Origin: Bacteroidia bacterium
GTDB taxonomy: Bacteria > Bacteroidota > Bacteroidia > J057 > JADKCL01
Direction: 5' to 3'
Length of the DNA: 64,000 bases
Assembly (NCBI GenBank): GCA_020635905.1
Contig: JACJYV010000001.1
Coordinates: 372,001-436,000 of the forward strand
The translations under genes were made by a program, and so were the position numbers. Shown piece by piece: positions 17,501 to 26,800 of this stretch. The notes under the pieces were generated by a model. The model did no database searches and had not been told where the DNA came from. It saw nothing but the letters and a program-made list of their open reading frames with translations. Position 1 is the first letter of the stretch. The number at the start of each line of letters is the position of its first letter.

Positions 17501-19265
17501 TGAAAATACAGGTCCTCTGGCTGATACGGTGCGATACAAAGACAATCTGGGCCGCAAACTGGGAACCTCAACCTATGTGACCATGTGGCGCACCAAAGGC
17601 ATCCGTTTTCAGGGCAACCGCTTCAGCGGGTACCCGGGTTTCACCCCGGATTTGCGCCCGGTGGCGATCAACAGTTTTGACGCCATTTTTGCCGTGGAGC
17701 GCCAATGTACCACCACTACCAACGGAAATTGTACCGGCGGCATTGGAAATACCTTTTCCGACCTTCAGGTCGGGGTGGAGTTTTACACGGGACTTGCGCC
17801 CGGGTTGCATTATTGCCGCATTGAGGACAACACCTTTCGCAACGTATTCCGTGGCGTGATTGTAGGTGGCGGCGAGTTCAACCTGGTTCGCAACAACCTC
17901 TTTCTGGACCAGCCCCGTCTGGCCAATACGCCCACAGGAAAGATCTTTTCCGTCGCGATCAACGTTGCGGGCAGCATCGGCACCCAGGTGTTTGAAAACA
18001 CCGTACAAGGTCCCAAATCACTTAATGGAAGTCTCTTCCCCGATACCTGGGGAGTGTGGGTGTATAATAGTGGAGTTGGGGGCACCAAGGTTCAGGGGAA
18101 TATTTTTGAGGGGTATTTGGTGGGTACTGAATCAGGTGGAGATAATAATAGTTTGCAGATAAAATGTAATGTGTACCATAAAGGGATGGCGATTGTGTCG
18201 CGGAGTGGGAAGCTGGCAAATATTGGATTTTGTCAAGATTTTAAATCAGCCGCTGGAAATGATTTTTTTGATCAGACTTTCTGGCATCCTGAAAAGCATG
18301 TTTTGTATAGAAACACTATAAACCCAGGAACAGGGACAAAATCTCTTGTATATTCTTACTTTAAAATATCTTCAGCAATAAATTACATGATGCCAATTTC
18401 AGTTACAAATAGCCCAGGAACAGGAGAGTTTGTGTTTCCTAAACAATGCTTTGATACTTTGGCCCAAAAATCCTGTTCAATAGAAACATCTACACCAGGA
18501 GGAGGAAATCAAATCTTAAGAATAATTGAAATCAATGACCAAATTGTTTCATTGAAAAACCAAATTGACGATGGCAAAACGGCCTCATTGATCCCATCCC
18601 TGCAAAGTGCAAACACTAATGCTGAAGCCGAACAAGCAATTGCAGGATCGGTAATCCTGTCAAACGAGTCCCTTGAGACCTTAATTCAAAATAAAAAAGT
18701 GAATAATGATTGGTTAGCCAACGTTCTGGTTCAGAATTCACCCTTATTGCCTGGGACTTTACAAAAATGGGAAGCAAGGGACTTTTCTCTTTGTGAAAAA
18801 TTATTTGGAAACAGCCAGCGCAAAGTGAAGGAAGCACAACAATCCTCAAATGAATCTGGTCTCTCAAAAACATTGGAAAGCATTTTTTCCCTGGAATTAG
18901 AAAAAATCGATCTTCAAAATGAAATTCTCAGAAATACTTTGGATACAGTTTCCTGGTCACACGATTTGAGTTCGGTCCTCGAAAATCCATCTCTTTGGCA
19001 AGATTTGCCAGAGTATTACTCCCTGATTACCAAAAAGAATAACCTCGCACCAGGAAATCAGAACCCAGAAATCTCAGACTTCGTCAAAATCTTTCGGGAA
19101 TTAAAGGGGGCAAATAAAACTGAATCAGATTTGAACCAGAATCAAATAAGTAGTTTGGAAAAGATTGCAAAATCAGAATCAGTGTTGAGCGTTTTGGCAA
19201 AATCCATTCTTGATTTTCATCTTGGAAAGACTGAATTTATAAATCCCTCTTTATTAGACAATTGA
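14565..19265 (+). CDS. Large secreted Asp-box beta-propeller / right-handed beta-helix protein
   Basis: The ATG at 14565 gives 1566 residues with a signal peptide (MRTIEIRTIVLCLILFLPFVTFAQ). The first ~830 residues hold repeated Asp-box motifs (STDYGQNW, TTDGTSW, STDEGNTW, STDAGSTW, STDGGHTW), as in sortilin/Vps10-type propellers. Residues ~840-1220 look like a right-handed parallel beta-helix ('RGGRLIVDGGTITNLCGTMWDGIEIHG', later 'IEDNTFRNVFRGVIVGG'). The last ~350 residues are helix-rich and polar with AT-richer codons, and I see no T9SS sorting domain. It is probably an extracellular adhesin or carbohydrate-binding protein; the ligand is unknown. Confidence 0.82.
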   Translation: MRTIEIRTIVLCLILFLPFVTFAQTQVDLRVLMADPNANYHQVVAYGDSLFAGGGPVSSTGPIDEALAKEFGRWQEFWHTRLYDSAKTGDRTWANLALSEFYKTGNQCEIPGKNPVESWVPMGPFGDSLHWLGRVQSVFYHPNWPKRLYIGSQTGGLFRTQDFTVTNPVWENVTDLNGFPGCGIFDIVSSPDGKDIFLATGSDLYQNYSIGMIKSTDYGQNWNLSTLTFNASEKQELRKLLLHPEYGNPNSPHQNTIYALTPFEVFFTTDGTSWNKLGFSNFPNYKTFNLQDMAFVPGTFKLLIGGFELFIYDPKGQPSPCPGAQLSPQIKLITQLLSDPIPYEVTNGDQFRDIRISTPFPAVKNSGIYFFYKAGGLTYSTRIDKMNGSCSTFSNYYSSIILSGPIFEVSPGDSTRMYMENKNRMVCRIEGNSNSLTILGNLHNDIRSIQLINGNTQGQFEGILVGSDGGIMYALNPPTNSRANWQSKNGIGLNITQFWKIGGHPALPNYIYGGSQDNSGHIYQDGNWSHNILGDHYESVIDANKPNLLFYQNNHKTKLGRSYNLGKTSLSVNYPPGQGCPVPEGCTFTKAMSVDVNSNLYYGVTGVFKSTDEGNTWITLLDPNSPQVEPLQKFRFIEAAPSNPNIIYAGCKVPVYSVTNVFEKRFFKSTDAGSTWTDITGRFSLQNGGTYGILDHPMTSFAIDPLNADRIWISIGGFWKKCGFNRVNASTDGGHTWVDISAGLPDFPVNQIKYREGSNDQLFAATDVGVYYWNAIDSVWHPFRDNLPRTLVSDLEINTCAGKIRASTFGRGLWEAMLPPMDLAVPEQIATNQTWTDTVFKYTDLSIPQNVTLTVKGVLSMAHGRKITIQRGGRLIVDGGTITNLCGTMWDGIEIHGDTSKLQVQFETSLDPNQGTLIVRNKGTLENAWLAVTVKKPGDLAYGGGRVFARQAIFRNNRRAFEFYPYPKLNYSKFVDCTFENTGPLADTVRYKDNLGRKLGTSTYVTMWRTKGIRFQGNRFSGYPGFTPDLRPVAINSFDAIFAVERQCTTTTNGNCTGGIGNTFSDLQVGVEFYTGLAPGLHYCRIEDNTFRNVFRGVIVGGGEFNLVRNNLFLDQPRLANTPTGKIFSVAINVAGSIGTQVFENTVQGPKSLNGSLFPDTWGVWVYNSGVGGTKVQGNIFEGYLVGTESGGDNNSLQIKCNVYHKGMAIVSRSGKLANIGFCQDFKSAAGNDFFDQTFWHPEKHVLYRNTINPGTGTKSLVYSYFKISSAINYMMPISVTNSPGTGEFVFPKQCFDTLAQKSCSIETSTPGGGNQILRIIEINDQIVSLKNQIDDGKTASLIPSLQSANTNAEAEQAIAGSVILSNESLETLIQNKKVNNDWLANVLVQNSPLLPGTLQKWEARDFSLCEKLFGNSQRKVKEAQQSSNESGLSKTLESIFSLELEKIDLQNEILRNTLDTVSWSHDLSSVLENPSLWQDLPEYYSLITKKNNLAPGNQNPEISDFVKIFRELKGANKTESDLNQNQISSLEKIAKSESVLSVLAKSILDFHLGKTEFINPSLLDN

Positions 19266-19293
19266 ACCCAAAATATTTACCTTTAAGGTTACC

Positions 19294-20751
19294 GTGAAGA
19301 CGCCATTTTATTTAATACTACTGCTTTCTGCCTTGGTCCTGTTCAGTCAAAGGGGCTGGGCTCAAAAATTCCATTACTTTAATAATTGCTACGATCTTCC
19401 ATTAGGACAATCCGGCGGTGATGCATGTGAAACCAATTCAGGAGGCTTCATTATCCTAAATATGGAACATACCTTTGATGGGCTTTCCTTTTATAATCTC
19501 GATAAATGGGGAAATATTCAATCCCAAAAAGTTTACGATCATCCAACTGACAGATATTATTTGGGAGAGGGGGATTATTTAATCAAATGCGCAGATGGGG
19601 GATTTTTTACTACTGGAACTACCTACGATGCCCTGGGAAAGCAAAAATTATTTTATGCAAAATTCGATTCTGTTGGAGATTCCCTATTTTGGAAAACCCC
19701 ACCTTTCCAGGAATTAATTGCAGGAGCCTGCTCTATTGAGGCAACTGACGGGTCGTTTTGGATCACAGGTGTAATCAGAGATAGTTCCAATGATGATCAC
19801 GACCTTTTTTTAATGAAAACTTCCCCGCAAGGGCACCCCGTGTTTTTCAATCGCTTCGGGAGTCAGTACAGAGATGAAATCATTTCAAGCCTTTATCTTT
19901 GCCCAGATCAGGGTTTATTGATTGCGGGAAATTCGCAAAATGATGGAAAAACCCTCATATTTCGAACAGATAGCCTTGGGGCGATTAAATGGACCACAGT
20001 TTACAACCAGGATATTTTTGCCCAGGCAGCAATTCCCGTAAATAATGATGAATACATCCTGTTTGGAGCAAAAGGATACAATCAAATATCCTCTATCACA
20101 GATATTTTTATTGCCAGGATCAGAAACAAATCAAAATTTGTCTGGAAAAGGAAATTTGGGACACTTGGAGGTGAGGATTTTATTCTAACACCTCCTGAAT
20201 ATCTTCCAGATTCCGGGTTGATTTTTACCGCAAAAATTGTAGATTTTGTGAATGGCACCTACCCTTCCTTATTCAAAATTACCCTGGACGGGGATTCAAT
20301 TTTTAACCGAAAATTTCATAGCCCATCTGATTATTTAAACTTAACTTACGGCTTCGCAAAATGCTCAGATGGAGGCTTTATCATCACTGGATCGGACGTT
20401 GGGCCCACCTCCCAGGACTCCTGGGTGCTCAAACTTGATGCCTTTGGCTGCAGTAGGCCCGGATGCGCCCTCACCCCCGACACCACCCCCATCCCCCAGC
20501 CTCCCCCGCCCTTTTCCCTCTTTCCCAACCCGGGCGCAGACCTCATCCACTTCCAGGGCGACCTTACCCCGCCCATAAATCTAACCCTGTTCGACCTCAC
20601 GGGTCGCAAGGTCGAAGAACACCAATTCACTCAGTCCCCCCCAGACTACATCTGGACTTACCCGACCGAAAAACTCAGGCCTGGGTTATACCTTTTGCTC
20701 CTTAGGGATGCAAGCGGCTTTGAGAAACAACTTAAATGGTTGAAAATGTAG
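19294..20751 (+). CDS. Secreted protein with T9SS C-terminal sorting domain
   Basis: The GTG start at 19294 gives 485 residues beginning MKTPFYLILLLSALVLFSQ, a signal peptide ending near GWAQ. The body repeats 'CADGGFFTTGTTYD / CSDGGFIITGSD'-type motifs, suggesting a beta-propeller. A proline-rich linker ('PDTTPIPQPPPP') leads to a type A T9SS sorting domain from 'FSLFPNPGADLIHFQG' through 'LTLFDLTGRKV' and 'LRPGLYLLLL' to the end. It would be exported by Sec and delivered to the surface by T9SS. The body is AT-rich while the sorting domain returns to the window's usual composition. Confidence 0.85.
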   Translation: MKTPFYLILLLSALVLFSQRGWAQKFHYFNNCYDLPLGQSGGDACETNSGGFIILNMEHTFDGLSFYNLDKWGNIQSQKVYDHPTDRYYLGEGDYLIKCADGGFFTTGTTYDALGKQKLFYAKFDSVGDSLFWKTPPFQELIAGACSIEATDGSFWITGVIRDSSNDDHDLFLMKTSPQGHPVFFNRFGSQYRDEIISSLYLCPDQGLLIAGNSQNDGKTLIFRTDSLGAIKWTTVYNQDIFAQAAIPVNNDEYILFGAKGYNQISSITDIFIARIRNKSKFVWKRKFGTLGGEDFILTPPEYLPDSGLIFTAKIVDFVNGTYPSLFKITLDGDSIFNRKFHSPSDYLNLTYGFAKCSDGGFIITGSDVGPTSQDSWVLKLDAFGCSRPGCALTPDTTPIPQPPPPFSLFPNPGADLIHFQGDLTPPINLTLFDLTGRKVEEHQFTQSPPDYIWTYPTEKLRPGLYLLLLRDASGFEKQLKWLKM

Positions 20752-20816
20752 TCTCCTGACTTAACTTTCTCATAAAAATCAGCTATTTTCCTTCCCGTCT
20801 TGTAACTTTACCAGAC

Positions 20817-23800
20817 ATGCGCTGGGGTGTCTTCATATTGTTTTTAACTGCATATTTCGGGGTTTTTAGCCAACCCATCCCGGAACAGGGCCTTATTGCC
20901 CATTTCCCAATGAACGGAAATGCCAATGACATCAGCCCCAACCACAATAATGGCGAGATCATAGGGGGCGTTAATCCCGTCACCGACCGCTTCAACCACC
21001 TCTGCAGCGCCTTGCGCTTCAACGGTACCAATGGCTATCTGAGTGTTCCCTCCTCCCCGTCCCTGAAAAGCCCTACCAAAGGACTTTCTGTGGCCGTTTG
21101 GGTTAAAATTGACCAGTTTTGCAACGACTCAGACCGCGATTGGTTTACCATTCTCTGCAAATCCGACCAGTCATCCCAAAACAAAAGCAGCCCTCAGTAC
21201 CGTTTTCAGGCCAGCACCATGACTCTGTCCCTGAACGAAAGTTTCTCAGATTACATCGAATACAGCATCGAATTTGACACCTGGTACTTCCTGACCCTCA
21301 CTTTTGGCGAGCAAAAAGTGCGCTTTTTCTCCAATGCAGAGTTGGTGGCGACCTTTCCCTACAACGGATCCCTTCAACCCAATGATCTGGACCTTGAAAT
21401 CGGGCGTGACATGCCGGGAAGCCCCGAATTTTTCTGCGGCACCATGGACGACCTGCGCATTTACGACCGGGCGCTTACCTTTCAGGAAATTGCAAATCTG
21501 TATAAAATCAATCCTGCCCTGATTGGCATGGAAAAGGTTTCCCTGACCTGCCCGGCCGATATGACCGTGCAGAATGCTGAAGGGAAATGTAGCGCGATTG
21601 TCAACTACAAAGTCACTTCCAACGGAGACAATTGCGCCACCATCACTCCCAAACGGGTCACAGGGCCAGAATCTGGTTCGGAATTTCCCATGGGCGAAAC
21701 GCCCGTGGCCTGGTCGGCCAAAGCCCCGGACGGCAGCAACCTGGAATGCAGTTTCAAGGTCAAAGTCATTGATACGGAAAAGCCCAAACTCGATTGTCCG
21801 GGCGACATCCACGTAAAAGGAGCGCCGGGCGAGACCAATGTGGAGGTAAAATTCAGGGTAAAAGCCACGGACAATTGTGAATTGAAGGATCTGAACCTGC
21901 TGGAAGGCTTTGCCAGTGGCTCCTTATTCCCGATCGGCGAAACCAAAGTAAAATACCAGGCGCTCGACCAGGCGGGCAACAAATCCGTGTGCAATTTTCT
22001 GGTTGAGGTCAGCAAGATCAATAAACTGGAGCTGCTTTGCCCCCACGACATTCAGGTGCCCGCCGAGCCCGGACAATGTGATGCCGTGGTAAAATTTGCC
22101 AGCCCTGACGCAATGACCGACTTTGCCTGGGTGATGGTGACTCAACGGGATGGCCCCAAAAGCAATTCCAGATTTCCCCTGGGAGAAACCCGCCTGACCT
22201 TTGACGGGGCGGGACCAGAGGGGCAAAAAGACCAATGCAGCTTCAAAATCGAGGTATTGGATCAGGAAGCTCCCAAAATCCAGTGCCCACCTGACCAAAC
22301 CATCATTGCCAACCCCAACCAAACCTCGGCCCAGGCCAATTACCCCCATCCCAAAGCCACGGACAACTGCGAACTATCGGGCATCACCCTGTTGAAAGGT
22401 CCCAAAAGTGGGGCAGATACCCCCATTGGCTCTTATCAAATAACCTTTCAGGCAGCGGATAAATCAGGAAATAAAGCTGAATGTACCTTCAAAATGCTGA
22501 TCAAGGCGGTGGAAAAGCTGGAAATCACCTGTCCCAAAGACCTGTTTGTGAATACGGATCCCGGCCAGTGTGGCGCACGGATTGCCTACACCCTGCCTGA
22601 AATCATCAGTGGTCCTCAGGGAAGTATCATCCAACGAACGGGCGGCCCCCAAAGTAATGCCATGTTCCCGGTAGGTAGAATGCTCATGACCTTCGAGGCT
22701 TCCTCCCCCAACGGATTGACTCAGCCTTGCGCTTTCAAAGTCGAAGTGGAGGACAAAGAACCGCCCAAAATCACCTGTCCGGCCAATATCAGCGTTCAAA
22801 CCCAACCTGGTGAAACTTCCGCAAAAATTACCTGGGACCAGCCCAAAGCCAGCGACAATTGCGGAGCCGAGCAACCTGTGATAAAAGAAGGGCTGAAAAG
22901 TGGCTCTGAATTCCCTCCCGGCAAGACCCGGGTGACTTATGCCGTAACTGACAACTCAAATAATCAGGCCGAATGCTCCTTCGAAGTTACGGTTGAGCAG
23001 GTGAAAAAACTTGACCTGACTTGCCCAGAAAATATCAAAGTCAATACGGATCCCGGAAATTGCACCGCCAGGGTAAGGTATTCTCAACCCAAATTGAGCT
23101 CAGATGGCCCTGAATTTAAACTGGTAAAGACCGAAGGACCCGACAGCGAATCCAGTTTTCCGCAGGGTGAAACCCTGATAAAATATGAAGCCAAAGGCCC
23201 CAAAAACCAGACCGCAAATTGTAGCTTCAGTGTTACAGTTCGGGACCTGGAACGCCCCGCTCTCACCTGTCCTGCAAACGTTTCAGTTGAATCCACGCCG
23301 GGCGAATCGAGCGCACGGGTAGATTATCCCGCTCCCCAAGCCCGCGATAATTGTGCAATCGACCGTGTTTTCCTGACTCAGGGGCAGGAAAGTGGGGCGG
23401 AATTTCCGGGTGGAAAGACCATCATTACCTACACCGCGGTCGACAAATCAGGCAATAAGGAAACCTGCACCTTCGAAATTAAGGTAAGGCGGATAGAAAA
23501 GCTGGACCTGACCTGTCCTTCTGACATTCGCAAAAACACGGACCCGGGCATTTGCGGGGCTATTATCAATTTTTCTCAGCCGCTGGCCACTGACGGGGTG
23601 CCTGAACTTAAAATCACCCAAACTGAGGGTCCAGCCAATAATTCCAAATTCCCAACTGGCGAATCACAAATGGTGTTTAAGGCAACCTCCAGCGATGGAC
23701 AAAGCGCAAATTGCTCCTTCAAAGTCCTGGTCAGCGATCTGGAAAAGCCTCAAATCAATTGCCCCAAGGATATTCAGGTGCAAACACAGCCTGGCGCCAC

Positions 23801-26800
23801 CACAGCCAAAGTGGAATTTGTCCCCGCCACTGCCACGGACAACTGTTCGATCAAAGAAATTGCCCAAACTGTGGGACCCAAATCTGGAAGTGAATTCCCC
23901 GCAGACAAAACTGAGATCACCTACCTCGCTTCAGACGCCTCTGGCAACACCGCAAGTTGCACTTTTGCGGTCAATGTGGCCAAAATCGGCAAGCTCGAAC
24001 TGGCCTGCCCCGCCGATCTGAAGGTGAATTCTGATCCCGGAAATTGCACGGCTTCGGTCAAATATGAAACTCCCAAAGTAACTGGTTTAGAAGGAATTGA
24101 GGTCAAGCGCAAGGCTGGTCCCGAGTCGGGTGCGAAGTTTAATCCAGGTGAAACCATCCTTACATTCGAGGCCAGCGGCCCGGGTGGACAAAGCACAAAT
24201 TGCTCCTTCAAAGTACTGGTCAGCGATCTGGAAAAGCCTCAAATCAATTGCCCCAAGGATATTCAGGTGCAAACACAGCCTGGCGCCACCACAGCCAAAG
24301 TGGAATTCGCCCCCGCCACTGCCACGGACAACTGTTCGATCAAAGAAATTGCCCAAACTGCGGGACCCAAATCTGGAAGTGAGTTCCCCGCAGGCAAAAC
24401 TGAGATCACCTACCTGGCTTCTGACGCCTCTGGAAATACATCCAACTGCACTTTTACAGTCAATGTGGCCAAAATCGGCAAGCTCGAACTGGCCTGCCCC
24501 GCAGATCTGAAGGTGAATTCTGATCCCGGAAATTGCACAGCTTCGGTCAAATATGAAACTCCCAAAGTAACTGGTTTGGAGGGAATTGAGGTCAAGCGCA
24601 AAGCTGGTCCTGAGTCGGGTGGGAAGTTCAGTTCAGGTGAAACCATCCTTACTTTTGAGGCGAACGGTCCAGGCGAACAAAGCACAAATTGCTCCTTCAA
24701 AGTACTGGTCAGCGATCTGGAAAAACCGCAAATCAATTGCCCCAAAGACCTGCAGGTGCAAACTCAGCCCGGGGCCACCACAGCCAAAGTGGAATTCGCT
24801 CCCGCCACTGCGACCGACAACTGTTCGATCAAGGAAATTGCCCAAACTGCGGGCATAAAATCTGGTAGCGAATTCCCCGCAGACAAAACTGAGATCACCT
24901 ACCTCGCTTCTGACGCCTCTGGAAATACATCCAATTGCACTTTTACAGTCAATGTAGCCAAAATAGGCAAGCTCGAACTGGCCTGCCCTGCAGATCTGAA
25001 GGTGAATTCTGATCCCGGAAATTGCACAGCTTCGGTCAAATATGAAATGCCTGTTGTGATTGGAATTGAGGGAATTGAGGTCAAGCGCAAGGCAGGTCCA
25101 GAGTCGGGCGGGAAGTTTAATTCAGGTGAAACAGTCCTCTCCTTTGAGGCCAGTGGCCCGGGCGGACAAAGCGCTGCCTGCTCCTTCAAAGTGGTGGTCA
25201 GCGATCTGGAAAAGCCTCAAATCAATTGCCCCAAAGACCTTCAGGTGCAAACCCAACCCGGCGCAACCACTTCCAAAGTAGAATTTGCTCCCGCCACTGC
25301 CACGGACAACTGCTCGATCAAAGAAATTGCCCAAACGGCGGGACCCAAATCTGGAAGTGAATTCCCCGCAGGCAAAACTGAGGTTACTTACCTCGCTTCA
25401 GACGCCTCAGGAAATACCTCCAACTGCACTTTTACGGTAAACGTGGCCAAAATCGGCAAGCTCGAACTGGCCTGCCCCGAAGATATGAAAGTGAATGCTG
25501 ATCCCGGAAATTGCACGGCTTCAGTCAAATATGAAACTCCCAAAGTAACTGGTTTAGAAGGAATTGAAGTGAAACGCAAAGCGGGCCCTGAGTCGGGCGG
25601 GAAGTTCAGTTCAGGTGAAACTCTCCTAACATTTGAGGCCAGCGGCCCAGGCGGACAAAGCGCAAGCTGCTCCTTCAAAGTCCTGGTCAGCGATCTGGAA
25701 AAACCTCAAATCAATTGCCCCAAAGACATTCAGGTGCAAACCCTGCCTGGCGCCACCACGGCCAAAGTGGAATTCGCCCCCGCCACTGCCACGGACAACT
25801 GTTCGATCAAAGAAATTGCCCAAACCGTGGGTCCCAAATCTGGTAGCGAGTTTCAATCGGGAAAAACTGAGATCACCTACCTCGCTTCAGACGCCTCAGG
25901 AAATACCTCCAACTGCACTTTTACGGTAAACGTGGCCAAAATCGGCAAGCTCGAACTGGCCTGCCCCGAAGATATGAAAGTGAATGCTGATCCCGGAAAT
26001 TGCACGGCTTCAGTCAAATATGAAACTCCCAAAGTAACTGGTTTAGAAGGAATTGAAGTGAAACGCAAAGCGGGCCCTGAGTCGGGCGGGAAGTTCAGTT
26101 CAGGTGAAACTCTCCTAACATTTGAGGCCAGCGGCCCAGGCGGACAAAGCGCAAGCTGCTCCTTCAAAGTCCTGGTCAGCGATCTGGAAAAACCTCAAAT
26201 CAATTGCCCCAAAGACATTCAGGTGCAAACCCTGCCTGGCGCCACCACGGCCAAAGTGGAATTCGCCCCCGCCACTGCCACGGACAACTGTTCGATCAAA
26301 GAAATTGCCCAAACCGTGGGTCCCAAATCTGGTAGCGAGTTTCAATCGGGAAAAACTGAGATCACCTACCTCGCTTCTGACGCCTCTGGCAATACATCCA
26401 ACTGCACTTTTACGGTCAATGTGGCCAAAATCGGCAAGCTCGAACTGGCCTGCCCCGCAGATCTAAAGGTGAATGCTGATCCCGGAAATTGCACGGCTTC
26501 GGTCAAATATGAAACTCCCCAAGTAATTGGTTTAGAAGGAATTGAGGTCAAGCGTAAGGCTGGTCCAGAGTCGGGCGGGAAGTTTAATTCAGGTGAAACT
26601 CTCCTTACATTCGAGGCCAGCGGCCCGGGCGGACAAAGCGCAAGCTGCTCCTTCAAAGTCCTGGTCAGCGATCTGGAAAAACCTCAATTCAATTGCCCCA
26701 AGGATATTCAGGTGCAAACCCAACCCGGCGCAACCACGGCTAAAGTGGAATTTGCTCCCGCCACTGCCACGGACAACTGTTCGATCAAGGAAATTGCCCA

